NCBI GenBank assembly: GCA_905250075.1
Contig: CAJNOP010000532.1
Span: 84,247-148,246, forward strand
Direction of reading: 5' to 3'
From: Rotaria sp. Silwood1
Taxonomy: Eukaryota > Rotifera > Eurotatoria > Philodinida > Philodinidae
DNA length: 64,000 nt
A model generated the notes under the pieces. That model did no database searches. It saw nothing but the letters and a program-made list of their open reading frames with translations, and was not told where the DNA came from. The first letter of the stretch is position 1. Each line of letters begins with the position of its first letter. Positions 22,688-35,500 of the stretch are shown in pieces. The translations under genes and the position numbers were made by a program.

Positions 22688-24393
22688 ATAAGTTAATCAT
22701 GAGACCAAGGACGTTTTTCTTTCATGTTTAATTTGACACATATATAAACTTACAAAAATAATTGCTGAAAGTTCTAAAGAAAATTACGATTGATGACTAA
22801 CATTTGCATATTTTCAGAAATATTTCCTTGTGATCTATTGTATAAAATGTTTGACTATATGACAACGCTCACATATTCAAGAAATTGAAAGAAACAAATC
22901 ACGGTTGTCTTCTGTATCCAATGGCAAGCTTGTGTACTGCATATAAACTATCTCCAAAGACAAGTTTTCAAAATAATTAATGGTTCACAAGCACTCAGTT
23001 TTTGAAAAATATGAAGTGGAAATTCCGTAGATAGACTATGGTTGTGTTGTTTTTGCTTGTGCTTACGCATTTAGATAGACGTCTTTTGACCGAATAGTGG
23101 TTCTTTAAACAGTATTACTGAAGAATAATATATATATGGTATTCTCTCCAAATACATTCGAGTAATTCAATCCATGAACGAACTGTTTATGATATACAAT
23201 TTTCATTTTGATAAATATTGTCATCTTTAAAGTTTTTTAGAAAAAATCATTATGATCTCTAAAGGTTTGACTTTATTTAAAAAAATGTCAAAGAAGATTT
23301 TATCAATAGTAGTTCACTGATTTCAATGAAACTGTGGTTAAAGATTGCTAACGACAGTGCATATGAGAGAGATTTCTTCATCTGTCAAGAAATGATCGAA
23401 TATATTGAAATGTTGCTAGCATACAATTTGTATAGCATTTAATCTAAGGGATGAATACGTGATTGAGAACCTTTTCTTAGTACATATACATCCTTACGTT
23501 TGTTTATATAATAAATTTTGCAAGAAAAAGGAATATTTTTTCTGGAAGCATGAGGAACATTTTTATTATTATCTTTTTAAGAAATTATAAATGCTAATGT
23601 CAAAACTTTTTTTCTAAAATCAATCCAAGTCAATGTCTTTTTTCTATTATCAAATTTTTAGTTAAACGCACAATAAATTCCAATCAAAATATTCGTTAGT
23701 GACGTGACTCTGCAACACTAAGACAAGTGAATCTCTCGATAAAGAACTTTCTTAGCGATAATTTTTATGTGTTATCGATATGTTAAATTACTCTAGATAC
23801 CTTGGAAAAATCAACGCTAGAGATCTTTCTTCAAAGAAGTTATCAGTAAAAACCGAACGACGAAGACTCGTTGGCTTTCACTTCATGAATATTAATTTAA
23901 AAAGATCACTATTCAGAGTTTTTTCTACTGAGCATATCTACACTTTAAAACAAATCTATTTACTTTTCGTTAGCGTTATGATATAGCACACCAAGTCAGT
24001 TTCTTGGAGTCCAATCTTACTGAAAATTTCACCATAGATGTACTATTTAGTACTTAATTGAAAAGAGTCAACATTTTTACATATGTCTATCGTAAATGAG
24101 CTTATTTCGGAAAGACAAATCCTTTTAACGAATGAAAGTCAATATGAAAGATGACTATGTTCTGTTTTGCTTGAGATGGCTCATATATAACTGTCAATGT
24201 AAATCCACTTTGTACGAGCATTTGTGCATTTTTGTTGTTTAGTCTGTTCGACTTGGATACAGTTTATTTTTAATTCTGTATTCGAATGAAATATTAAAAA
24301 AAAGTGTCTTATTTAAATTTTGTCAAACAAGAATTCATCCAATAAAATAGTTTTAAGAGAACAAAAAAAAGCGATTTTATATCGTTAAATTTA
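22688..24393. other. gene-free AT-rich stretch
   Basis: No coding exon, RNA gene or repeat that I can support. The 68-codon frame at 23780-23986 has no known features. Confidence 0.5.
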
Positions 24394-25482
24394 TTATGAA
24401 AAACATTGGCTTTTCAATGAAAAATTATATTGAAAACGTCCATTTGAATCAATTAAATATATTCGATCAATTTCAAATTCATTAGTATTAAATGTCCAAC
24501 TTTGTGTAAATCGATTTCCAATTTCAGTTAAATCTTTTTTATCTAATTCTCCTAATGTTAATGTTCCATCAAAATTTTTATCATTATTTAAATTTAATCG
24601 TTGAATAAATTCAATATTAGTTGGTTTAAGAAATAGACGTGATGTAGAATAATTAAAACAAATTGATCGTGCACCAAAATCAATTGTAAATTTTGGTATT
24701 GATCCAATTTTTAAACGTAGATCAGATTCATTCGGAATACAATCATATTCAGCAAGAATAATTTGAAATGGTTTAAGTGGACGAAATGATGTATCTTCAA
24801 ATAAATATAAAAGACGTGCAGAAAATTCATTTGGTGGTATTATACATAAATAATATTTTGTAGTCAAAGTTGAACGAATTTCTTTTACTAAAGGTTGTTC
24901 AATATGAATATATTGTTCATTATGATCTTGTTCTTCTTCTGAACCAACTAAAAGTATTTGATTTTTAATAGTAAATAAATCATCAGAATTATTTTCACGA
25001 CTTATCATACAAACACGATCAATAATAAATTTAATTGGTTTCCATTTAGCTTTCATTTCAATAAACATATCTGATATTCTTGATGTTGTTGTTTGACCAA
25101 GTGTAAGATGTGCTTCGAATGGACGTGTACTTTTTAAATAATTTGGTAAAATATCTTCTATTATTCGTTGAAGTTCAACAACATTTTTATTTATTTTTGG
25201 TCGTATATGAAATGTACATTCATTACCTTTTTGTTTAAAATATTCAAATGATGTTTTATCAAATTCAATTTCAAATGGTTTTCTTTGATTAACACTTGAT
25301 TCTAATAGAAGTTTTATATTACTAAATTCTGATTCAGATATAAATGGATAAATTAAATTAATATGTGGCATCCAACGTGGATAAGCTTTATCATATATTG
25401 ATCGAATTGATTGAATTTGTTCCCAAACATTTTCCGGTGGAATTAAACAAAGTGCTGTTTTATGTGTTATTGAATTAGACAT
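24394..25482 (-). CDS. tandem 2H phosphoesterase (2'-5' RNA ligase-like), intronless
   Basis: The ATG at 25482 gives 362 aa; the open frame extends 30 codons further up but lacks support. Residues about 7-190 form a 2H phosphoesterase domain: ALCLIPPENVWEQIQSIR, then HINLIYPF (first HxN/T motif) and HLTLGQ (second HxT motif). These histidines cleave or form cyclic or 2',5' phosphodiester bonds in RNA or nucleotides. The second half repeats the fold (YYLCIIPPNEF..., then GTLTLGE) but its histidine is replaced by Gly-Thr, so it is probably catalytically dead. No signal peptide. Neighbours are intron-rich while this gene has none. Similar fused proteins exist in fungi and other microbes, so horizontal gain is possible. 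Cellular substrate unknown. Confidence 0.78.
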   Translation of the reverse strand: MSNSITHKTALCLIPPENVWEQIQSIRSIYDKAYPRWMPHINLIYPFISESEFSNIKLLLESSVNQRKPFEIEFDKTSFEYFKQKGNECTFHIRPKINKNVVELQRIIEDILPNYLKSTRPFEAHLTLGQTTTSRISDMFIEMKAKWKPIKFIIDRVCMISRENNSDDLFTIKNQILLVGSEEEQDHNEQYIHIEQPLVKEIRSTLTTKYYLCIIPPNEFSARLLYLFEDTSFRPLKPFQIILAEYDCIPNESDLRLKIGSIPKFTIDFGARSICFNYSTSRLFLKPTNIEFIQRLNLNNDKNFDGTLTLGELDKKDLTEIGNRFTQSWTFNTNEFEIDRIYLIDSNGRFQYNFSLKSQCFS

Positions 25483-26172
25483 AGCTTTGACGATGGTAAC
25501 TTTAATATGTAGAAAGAGAAATGAATGTAAAGTATTGACATTAACCACATGGTAATTGCATAATTCAGACACAATAACAAAGCAATGTTAAGTTACTTTG
25601 ATATGATGAAATTGGTTGGTTATTTTTTATTTCATCAGAATGAATCATATAAAAAAATGCTATTTAAAAGAAAATTTTCATTTATGCTACTATGATATAT
25701 TGTTCAAATAAAAGGAAACATTAGATCATCAAAAGTTTCTTAGGTCATAGAAATCTATATCAATGTCAAATATCGAATAATTAATCAATAATAATAACTC
25801 ATCTTTGGACACTTATTTTTGATTGAAATTCTATATGAATTTACTTTCTTTTGTATCTTCTATTGTTGTATATGAATATTATTCAAGTTTTTATAATGCA
25901 ATAGTCAGTATTCAATTACTACTTGTTAACGATTGATGTTTATTTTAAAGTTTTGCCTTAAGAATAAAGAACGAAAGAAAAAAAAAAATTTCATTCTTTT
26001 AATTGTTTCTTATTTCTATGAGAAACAAAAAACCATAAACGATAGTCATAGCTTCTGTCGATGTACATCGCTGCAGGATAGGTACGAAACATACAATTCT
26101 ATTTGTTTTATTACTATTGATTGTCGAACAAAAGAAACATTAAGACAACAGCTTTTTTTTTGTTGATTGATT
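25483..26172. other. intergenic between divergent 2H phosphoesterase and HSBP1 genes
   Basis: A 690-bp AT-rich interval between two genes transcribed away from each other, so it should hold both promoters. I see no distinct motif. The 77-codon frame at 25933-26166 ends just before the HSBP1 start and has no known domain. Confidence 0.5.
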
Positions 26173-26496
26173 ATGGCGAGTTCGACGACAAGTATAGATT
26201 TTACTCTACGTGAACCTCGAAATGTTCAAGAACTTGCTGATTTTGTAAAATTTTACTTCTTTTGTTATGTAAAAATATTTATTTTCTATATTAGATTCAA
26301 GATACAATGACACAAATTCAAGAAAAATTCGGTCAAATGAGTGATTCAATTATGAAAAGAAGTATAAATAATACATTTTAATACAAAGTTCAATTTTTTA
26401 TTTTTCTTCTTAGTTGATGATATGGGTCAACAAATTGATGGTCTCGAAAGTAATTTAGCACATATTATCTCATTAACAAATAATGAATCATTATAA
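26173..26496 (+). CDS. HSBP1: heat shock factor-binding protein 1
   Basis: Three exons, 26173-26244, 26295-26361 and 26414-26496, give 73 aa. After a variable N-terminus (MASSTTSIDFTLREP) come the family core QELADF, TMTQIQEKFGQMSDSIMKR and IDDMGQQIDGLESNLAHII, a heptad-repeat coiled coil close to the human 76-aa protein. HSBP1 binds trimeric heat shock factor 1 and dampens the heat shock response; it is also linked to the WASH complex. Introns are 50 and 52 bp. An AATAAA signal lies at 26564-26569. It converges with the pitchfork gene, with 200 bp between stop codons. Confidence 0.93.
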
Positions 26497-26696
26497 ATTT
26501 TTCTTTTTTTCATGCTTACTACTATTTATATTGATTAGTTTTAAATATTCAGAAATAAAATGTTTTATCCATGGCATGATTGACAAGACGTATTTTTGTT
26601 TTCAAAATATTATTTCACATATAATATAAAAGTAAAAGAAAATATTGAAAAAACGAAATTTTTATTTTTATTAAAATGAAAAAAAAAAAATATTGT

Positions 26697-27998
26697 TCAT
26701 GGCCAATAAAGACTCAAATAAGCTTCTTTACGTTGAAGTTTTTTCATAATTCGATTGTCGACAAGCTAAAATTAAATGAAATTGAAAATAGAATATAAGA
26801 AAAAAAAAAATGAATTATTTAATACTTGAATCCGAGCAGAAGTACCGGAATGTTCATGTACATGTGAACAATCACGAACTTTTTGAAAAGCTTGAAGATA
26901 TCTATACAAAAAAATTAAAAATTTTTATTGTATTTATTTTAATAATTTAACTTACGTTCTTTTAAATTTTTCTTGCCATTGCCAATTAAAATTAAAACAA
27001 TCACCACATAATATTTCATTCCGATATTGATAATAATCTCCAATAGGTTGTTTAAGACAAATTACACACTAAAAATCATTAAATTAAATTCTATACAAAT
27101 CTTTTAATTATATTTCAAACCTTATCTCTATTCAATGGCATACATTTCGTTTTAATAGCTGGTATCAATTTAGTTCGACCACCAAAACTATGAAGCATAT
27201 GTACTTGACGATTTTGTTTAACATCACATTCATAACTACCAGGTCTTAATTAATAAAAAGAAAAGGAAATATTTTAAGAGCAAAGAAAAACTAATATCGA
27301 TTAAATTAGCTACCCAGGAACATCAGTACTTCGAGCAACTATTGGAAATCGAACAGAAGCAGCATTAAATGGTTTAAATGCTCGTTTCGTTTCTGGTATT
27401 ATATTTAAATCCATTTGATAAGTTTCTGGACTTGGTACATCAGTCTATTTAAATAGTTAAAAAACAAAAATATAAACTATCGTTTTATTTGTTAGAAATT
27501 TGCAACAAAACAAAACAATAACATATCAAGCAACTCTTTTATCTGAGATCACCTTCGGTACAAAAACTTCTCGTTTTTCTGTACGAGCATTGACTGTATA
27601 ACCACGACGACTCATCGGTTGATGTTCAAGAACATATTGTAATGATGTCTTTTCCTCATTATTATATGAACTTGGTCCACTATATATATATATTAAAAAA
27701 GCAAAAGAAGAGCATATAAAAGCAAGTAATTAGCTAGCAAGAAGAAAAATAAAATAAAATAATTTACAGATTTGGTACGCCTCGTAATGGCGTGTGACTA
27801 TTTCCAAAATAATCATGTGCGATATTGCTAGGAAACGTTGGACGATTGAGAAATGTTGTGCCAAAAGCAATATTCGATCGAGTAGGTTCTTCGTCTGAGC
27901 ATAGCAAGTAAAGCAAATCATGCAAAGGCAATAATAAATCAAAATAGCATAAGAATATAATAGCAAAAAAAAACAAAGAAACTCTTACCAAACAACAT
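26697..27998 (-). CDS. PIFO: pitchfork / ciliary microtubule-associated protein 3 homologue
   Basis: Eight exons: 27998-27989, 27894-27768, 27679-27553, 27444-27314, 27244-27121, 27068-26956, 26901-26826 and 26765-26697. All phases close, giving 258 aa. Order along the protein: NIAFGTTF, then PLRGVPNLGPSSY, RRGYTVNARTEKR, PSPETYQ, FKPFNAASVRFP, DVPGPGSY, FGG, and the C-terminus RKEAYLSLYWP. This block order matches vertebrate pitchfork, which ends in AYLSLYYN, contains the same PG-rich sperm-tail type repeats, and acts at the basal body in cilium disassembly. The rotifer protein is about 65 aa longer: between FGG and the end it carries CVICLKQPIGDYYQYRNEIL then CGDC, a likely zinc-binding cluster. 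Exon 1 codes only three residues and a base. Confidence 0.85.
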
Positions 27999-29871
27999 GT
28001 TGTCTTATTGATGAATGAAATATATAAGATTTCAGTTAACCATCGCTTATCAAAATAATGTAAAACTTGTTACCCTGACAGCAATTAATAATAGAAGTAT
28101 AGATGTCGTTCAAAAGAATTTATCATATGTCTAATGATATTAAAAACCAAATGTATTTATTGTGATCAAATATGATTATAAAACAAAAAAGCAAAGATAA
28201 CTTTTAATAATTTATTCATAATTAATAAAGTCTTTTGCATGGGAAGTATCTTTGAAATGGCATTTATTAGTAAATGTGTATGTAATATATTTCACTTTTT
28301 ATTTTTGTTTTCGAACAACTACAAATTGTTCTTATCCATCTTTATGTATTCGGAACAGTCACAAATCATACTTTAGTTACTTTTGGTTGATAAATATAAA
28401 CATTTGAAATGTTTGCTTTGTTGTAATACTTTTGAAAGATGTTCATCTATGAATATTTTGATGTGTAAGAATATAGAAATTCAAAAGCAACATTAATATT
28501 GAAAAGTTTTTTTTTTTTCGTGAATGCTATCTGATGAAGTAAATACGAACTAGAACAACCTCAGTAGAAGTAAAATTCGAAATACTATGAAGCTGTTGTC
28601 ATTGTGAAATCACGGAAATACATCAACATATGTTTCCGTTGATGAATTACCACCGACTGTTAATGTTTTTCGATTGGAAAAGTTTCATAAAGTCTTACAC
28701 TATGATTTTGGTATCGATGAATGTAAATTTTATGAATGCTGTTGTACAATTTATTCATCATATTCTATTTCGAATTTTTACTTTTCATTTTTGATTTTGG
28801 TTTGTTTGATAATCATTTAAATATGATTTTTTTCATTAATTCATGTTGTGATGTTATTGTTTTATCTAATGTGGACCATTATAACAAACAATCAACATTA
28901 GTTTTAATGTATTAACCGGAACGGATATGAACCGAATTACATTAAAAGAAAAACAAATAACTAATAATGTTTAGTTTTTGTAAGATTGTTATCACATTGA
29001 TGAATTTATTTTTTAGCTTATGTGAAAACTAATTTAGCCAAAAGATAAGAATTCCTTTTTTTTTATTAAATATTCAATGTCTAAATGATTCTCTATATCG
29101 ACTTCCTTGGCTCGATGTAATACTACACTATCATAACACTCTCGTATTTACCTACCTTTTCTTTCTTTGTGCATCATTGAAAAAACGAAATTTATTATTT
29201 ACTCACATTTATTTTGATTTTCTCTTTGTTTTTAAGAAACTTCTGTTCATTTTCGAATCGTATAGAAGAAGAATGAAAAATTTTTGCTAGTTGCATCATT
29301 ATATCAAGCGTACTGTATTACAAAATGGTTGAACTGAAATCGAACATAATCTAGATATTTATCGATGTAGAAATTCAGCTAAAAAAGCATCGAGACGCTC
29401 TTTCAAATCTCTATCTTAAAATTAACAGATGCTTTCCGAAGATCTATATACTCTAGTAAGAGCCATCGATCAATAACTACTATTTAGCGTTTTTATACGC
29501 GTATACTTATTGAAAATGTATTCATAGTTCTTAGAGATTGTAGCATCAATCAGTATCATATCGTCTTTGAACAGTTTCAACTGATCTTTTTCAATACCAT
29601 GCGAAAAAAAAAAATTACATGAAAAAGAGCATTTATTATCGAAAACGTGAATTAAAATTTTGCAGATACATTTTGACAAAAAAAACAGTAAAAACGTAAT
29701 TTAAATAGTTTGTTTCAGTTCATTACGTAGGTATTGATAATACTAGGCTTTGATTTTGTTAAGCTTACCTAACGGCTTCAAAGTACATTGATTTATAATT
29801 GAAATACAAGACTATATATATATATTCTGCTTTTCTTCCAAACAATATACAACTCTCTTAAAAAAAACAAC
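27999..29871. other. intergenic, nothing recognised
   Basis: AT-rich with no exon I can support. It should hold the promoters of the divergent pitchfork gene and the His/Gly-rich secreted protein gene. Confidence 0.5.
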
Positions 29872-30340
29872 ATGCATATGAGTCAGTGGAACATTCTTTT
29901 TGTTTTTCTGCTATTAAGTTTTGTTACCATACAATTGATCCATGCTGGCAGACATGGGCATGGTCATGGCCACGGTGGGTAAGTTGTTGAAACTATTTTA
30001 CTAAATAATATTTTTAAATTATAAGTTCCAATCATACTCAATGTCATCAAGCTCAACAATTTTTCAATCAATGGTGGCCTCAATCAGCCCTTACCAATGC
30101 TTTTTATACATTATGTTATTGAGTAGGAGCTACACAAGCTTGGACTACTCTTCAAGGATTATTAGGTGTTACAGCAACAGGTTAGGAGAAAAAATTTTTG
30201 AATAAAAAATTTTTATATGATTAGTGTATGTAGGAGCATTGGATCAAGCGACATTTCAAGCTCTTCTAAGCAATAATAATCATGCATTATTGGCACAACA
30301 ATTACTTGCAGTTATTACAACTCCTTTATCCGGCAAATAA
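29872..30340 (+). pseudogene. short secreted His/Gly-rich protein gene with one internal TGA
   Basis: Three exons, 29872-29978, 30026-30180 and 30234-30340, close in phase and would code 122 codons. Exon 1 gives a signal peptide (MHMSQWNILFVFLLLSF...IHA) and then GRHGHGHGHGG. Exon 2 gives SNHTQCHQAQQFFNQWWPQS and NAFYTLCY, then a TGA at 30120-30122 (codon 68), then VGATQAWTTLQGLLGVTATG. Exon 3 ends TTPLSGK and a TAA. A polyadenylation signal (AATAAA) lies at 30361-30366. Everything except that one TGA looks like a working gene, so it may be a young pseudogene, an allele, or truncated in life. I do not recognise the family. It converges on the annexin gene with 79 bp between stops. Confidence 0.65.
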
Positions 30341-30419
30341 ATTTATTTAAACATGCAATTAATAAAGCATTTTTGAAAAAAAAAAAAAACGTTCTTTTTT
30401 TCTTCATTGATTAAAGATT

Positions 30420-32597
30420 TCATTTTATAATTGCTAAAAGAATTCTTTTATAATCTCCTGATGTATCACCTCCAACAGCTTGAGCTAATGGACGATTATG
30501 CAATTGTTGATATCGTTGTTTAATTTGTGCAAGATCAATCTAAAAAGCAAAAAAAAAAACAAATTTTGATTAAAAAATTTTTTTCTCTATGATTATTTAC
30601 TTCTGAACGAGAAACAATAACACGAATAAGTGTTGAATCTCTTGTGCCTAAGCCAGCTATTGCTTTATGTAAACGTTCAGCAAAAAATGTTGGTCGATCA
30701 CGTATACATGATATTAAAACAAGATAAGCATCTTGTGTATCACCAGAAAATTCTGATCGTATGACTTGTGCAATATCTTTTCCATGTTTCTAAATGAAAC
30801 ACAAAAAAACAAAACATTTATTTTATTTTTTTGTTTTGAAAATAATTTACTCTTTGATATTCTTCAAATGTAGCACGAAGTTGATAATAACTACGTCGAG
30901 AAAATATAGCATTAAATGTTTTTTCATCTGTACCCCATTTACCAGCACCAGCTTTATATAAATCATCAGCATCTTGACGAGCACGATTACTAAAGAAAAT
31001 ATAAAATCGATATTTGAAAAGAAGAATGAAATGTTAGTTTTACCGATCAATTACACTTTCAATACCGGCCTGACGAGCTTGTTGAATTTGTTGTGGATTT
31101 AATTCTTCACGATTACCCTTACAAAAAAATATTCATATAAATTTCATTAATTCAAAAATAGAAATAATTTTACCTGTACAGCAGAAACAAGCAGACGTTT
31201 AAAGTCTGTTCCTCGTACACGATGACTAATGTCATGTTCAAGATCTTTATTGTACACTATTAAGTTTCAAACATTGAATTAATTAACTAGTAATTTAATA
31301 TCTTTCTTTTTTTTTTTTTTTTTTTCTTACTTCGTTTGTATGCATCAACAATAGCACGAATTTCACTATTAGTTCTTGTAAGTAAAATTTCTCGTAAAGT
31401 TCCTTCTTTTCCTAACTATAAAAGATAACATTTGAATATCAATTATTTATATAAATAAAATTCTAACGCCAAAAGCTTCATGTAATGACCATGCTTCATA
31501 ATTTGCAGGTGCATCAAATAAAGCAGTAATAGTTTCTTTAAAATGACCACTTAATTCACCACCAATTTGTTTAACTAAGTCCTAAATTGATAAAAAGATT
31601 AGTATTTTTATTCAAGTAAATTGAATAAATATACATACAACACCAAACATTGTTTTATAATGAAGTTTTATTTGTTGACGTTGAAAATTTGATCGATTGG
31701 CAATAATATCGATCAATGCACGTTCATTTGTACCTTGAAAATAAAATAATTATATTCATATAAATATATAAATATATATTTTACCTGCTCCTTTCATAGC
31801 ATTACTAAGTGCATGACAGTCAGCTTCAGCATTAAAATTTGGTATTGGAAAAACTGTGCCTTGATATTGTTCTAAACTAGCAAGTAGAATTGATTGTTGT
31901 TCTTGTGGATAGAATCCTGATTGTTGATATGAAGAAGGTGGTACTCCTCCCTATAACAATATTAAGAGAATTATTCAAAGAATAATACAGATGAATTATT
32001 ACTTACACCATAACTTGTTGGCCCTGGTACGTTTGGATACATTCCACCAGACGAAGGCATTGGAGGTTGTGGAGGATAAGGTGTTTGATATTGTGAATTG
32101 TCAAATCCTACAATAGAATATAAGTTACTGATTTTAAAAATTTTCTTGATATTTTTTTTTGTTACCTCCGTATTGTTGTGGAGGTTGTTGATATTGTGGA
32201 TTTCCATGACCTATAATAGAAAATAATTTATTAATTTAAACTTTTGTCATTTTTTACCTGCAAACTGTTGTGGAGGTTGATTGTACATAGGTGGCGGCGG
32301 TTGTCCTCCAACTGCTGGTGGTGGTGGATAGTTGCTACCACCACCCATACTATAAGGTGCATTTGGCATCTGATTTCCACCATAAGAATCATAGGGTCCT
32401 GATGGATAATTAATATTATTTGGCATAGGAGCTGGTGTACCATAGAGAGATGCACATGATTGATTATCATTATATGAAGGCATTGGTGGTTGTGATTGAA
32501 AACCACTATTTGGTGGATAGTTCGGATAACCAGTATTACCTGAACCATATTGGGGTGGATAACCACCGCCTGGATTTCCATACGGATAGCCACTCAT
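30420..32597 (-). CDS. annexin with Gly/Pro/Tyr-rich N-terminus (A7/A11 type)
   Basis: Twelve exons close in phase: 32597-32258, 32210-32166, 32107-32007, 31950-31785, 31733-31639, 31581-31468, 31415-31331, 31256-31174, 31117-31044, 30989-30851, 30789-30601 and 30539-30420. The product is 516 aa. Residues 1 to about 185 are low-complexity PPPP/GGG/Tyr-rich, as in annexins A7 and A11, able to phase-separate or bind ALG-2-type partners. The core has four annexin repeats: MKGAGTNERALIDII, FGLGKEGTLREIL, GAGKWGTDEKTFNAIF and AGLGTRDSTLIRVI, each with a downstream acidic cap residue in a KD/D..E context. It ends GDTSGDYKRILLAIIK. Annexins bind acidic phospholipid membranes through calcium. Repeat 2 has Lys-Glu where Thr-Asp/Glu is usual, so its calcium site may be weak. 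Confidence 0.93.
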
Positions 32598-35500
32598 CTT
32601 TGTAATAGTTTTGTGTTGAAACTAAAGGGTTATGAAAAAAAAACGGCCACTTTTATGTTTTACTTTGACGACAATGCTGACTAATTTTTCTTTTTTCTAT
32701 TCCTCGTCTTGTTTTCTCTTCTGACGCATGTGTGAGTGTGTGCTTGATAATGACGTCAACTCAGAACAGAAAAAAAAAGAGTAGGAAACCAAAAAAGAAT
32801 GCGACAGAAAAAAAAACAAGTCATATTTTTCTTCAGGGTCGATTAATGTGTTGTGGCTGGAGTGGTATATTTTGCATAGCGTTGAAGAAGTTGCGACGAA
32901 AAACTATCGAAGATTTCTCTATTTTATTTTTCATCAGACAAAAAGATCCCATAAGAAAAAAAAGAGAATTTTGTATATAAAAAACCACTACATCTATTTA
33001 TACAATATTTTTAAGATAAATGAAATGTGCTGTCAAGAACTCATGATTATTTGTCCTATGTTTACTTAGAATATATCAACTGATTAATAATTCTGCAGTC
33101 ACAGTTTGACAATAGTTTTCTTTCATACGTTATAACATACATATGAGTGAATAATCATTACAGAAATAAGCTAAAGAGAATGTTTTTTGTGACTCATGAT
33201 TATCTGTACATTTTAAATATGTTTGATAACTACACACAAAAGAATAAAAAGAAACCTTGTAAACGAGCTAAAGCATATCAGAAAAAAAAACAATAAGATA
33301 AAGAATATAAAATACAGAAGTATGCTAACAAATATTAAATCAAACAAAATACTAATTAAGACATAGTCAAAGCTTGAAATTATAATACATTTGAATTATA
33401 CTGTTAGGATTAGTTCTGAAATGTATTGAATATATAAGAAATTGTTTTTATTTTTTATTTTCTAGTGTTAGTATGTCTTTGTTCATTTTGTACTCAGAAT
33501 CTAACAAATATTTCGCTCACTGACGCCTATGATCTTTTCTGTTTCTTTCTATATCTATATATATATATGTCATTAAGTATGCATATCTGTACTAGTGATT
33601 GTATCATATTGCTTTCACTTTTTGTCATTTTAGGTACTATGTTCTTTACAATACGCATTAAAATCTCTGTGTTTTCATTGAGTGAACGTGATTCATCGTC
33701 GAAAGATAATGAAAGAGACTTAATACATGAGCAATCAAGTAATTCTAATGTCAATATTTTTGATATTGAAAATATATGTCAGTTTCTGACGAAGATCATT
33801 TACTAGTACTCGATGATTGATTTTAATCGAATGACAATAGAAAATGTTTATTGCTTTCTATTTAGTTGACCAACTATTCTATATAAGGCTAGTGATACTA
33901 TGCTTGTAAATTCTTTCGAACTCTTTATATGAGTGATAAACTGAAATATTTATTTATTATCAGCACTCGTGACAGAACTTTCAATAGCATTATATATTCA
34001 GACTTATTGCCCACTTGAGATACAGTAGTCAGTGTGAAAGTTACTTAGGTTTTATTGCATTTTTTTTTAGACTAATCTTGATCGAAAAAAAATAAATAAC
34101 TCAGATTAGTTTTTTCTTCTGTAGTTTTATCATAATTCGACAATTTAGTATTAAGTTCAACTAGAAGCATAAAATAAATTTTGCCCTTTTTTTTAGATTC
34201 ATAACAAAGTCAACAAAAGTAATAGTTAGTGCAAGCAAATATTGAATATAAGTGTCTAGATTTGAAAATCAAATTAACAATTTAAATATAAATATGTCAT
34301 TGATGAATTAGGCTTTGCAATAAGAATTTGATGATTTTGGTATTAATCTGAAAGAAAGCCTAGCTAGGAAAGGAGTGCTTTAGATAGAGCTTGCATCAAA
34401 GTGTGCGATGAAAACTATCAATAGCAGGCGTGTATATGAAGGATAGCATACATTGGTAGACACTACGAAATACGATCGTATATGGTCGCAATTTACACTG
34501 TGTACAACCATTGACGATTGTCATTATGCTCATGCTGGATTACTACAAATAAAGACAAACTATTGTTTTGTTATCTTTTTTTTTTATGAAATCAGACGTA
34601 AAAATACATGATATTTCTGATGTCTACAAAGGTTTGGTAGAACTGGATTAAAATACAATAATGTTTATAACTCAATTTTAAAGATCTAGAGTCATTTATC
34701 AAATGAATATCAATAGAACACATAGGAATAATACATGTTGACTACCACACGTTCTGGCGTTCTAATAATTTGTGTCACGTTTGATAGTGGACAATATCCT
34801 ATATAATAGAAATAAGAGATTATTTACCACAGCTCTATTTATGAACATTCATTCTCAAAGACAATAAAACTGATCAAGCTGAAAATTTTTATCACAACCG
34901 TAAGCAACTAGCTAAAATGCATATACTCCTGACCATACTTAAATGTATACAGAATAACACCTGAATCTATACCTCGATCTACTAATGCAATGAGAAATCT
35001 CACATACATAAGCATATGTCTATCATATATTAACCTCGTAATAAAGAATTGATGACAATGATGAGACGAAGTTTTATTAGTATAATAAAATCTGAATGAT
35101 AGGAACAAAGAAAAACGTGAGAATAGGACACAATATTAACGAAAAAAGTTAATAGCAATAGAAAAAGTGAATAATCACTAGAGAATAATGTAGAGTAAGT
35201 TGACAAGAACAACTTACAGGAGCAAGAGAAAAACCAATAAGAAGTAATGTCAACAGTTAGCAGTAATAGAATGACCTCTGTTGACACTTACAACGTATCT
35301 CCTTATTTTTAGTACTCTATCTGTGGGAAAAAATTTCAGCTTGATTGGTTGTACTGTGTTCGAAAATCAGAAGCAATCAGAAAAGAAGTGGAAATGCTCC
35401 TGTCTTTAACTTATGTGCATACAAATTTTCCGAACTCTTATGAGTATTGACAAACGAGAATCGAGTATTCACTTTATACACTTATGTATAGTTCTTTTAT

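Noticed and set aside
33465..33806. 113-codon open frame with hydrophobic stretch
   Set aside because: Low-complexity Leu/Phe/Ile content in AT-rich DNA, overlapped by an opposite-strand frame; no domain.
34908..35287. Hydrophobic minus-strand frames that could be GPCR helices
   Set aside because: No GN, DRY or NPxxY-like motifs and no flanking exons that complete seven helices.
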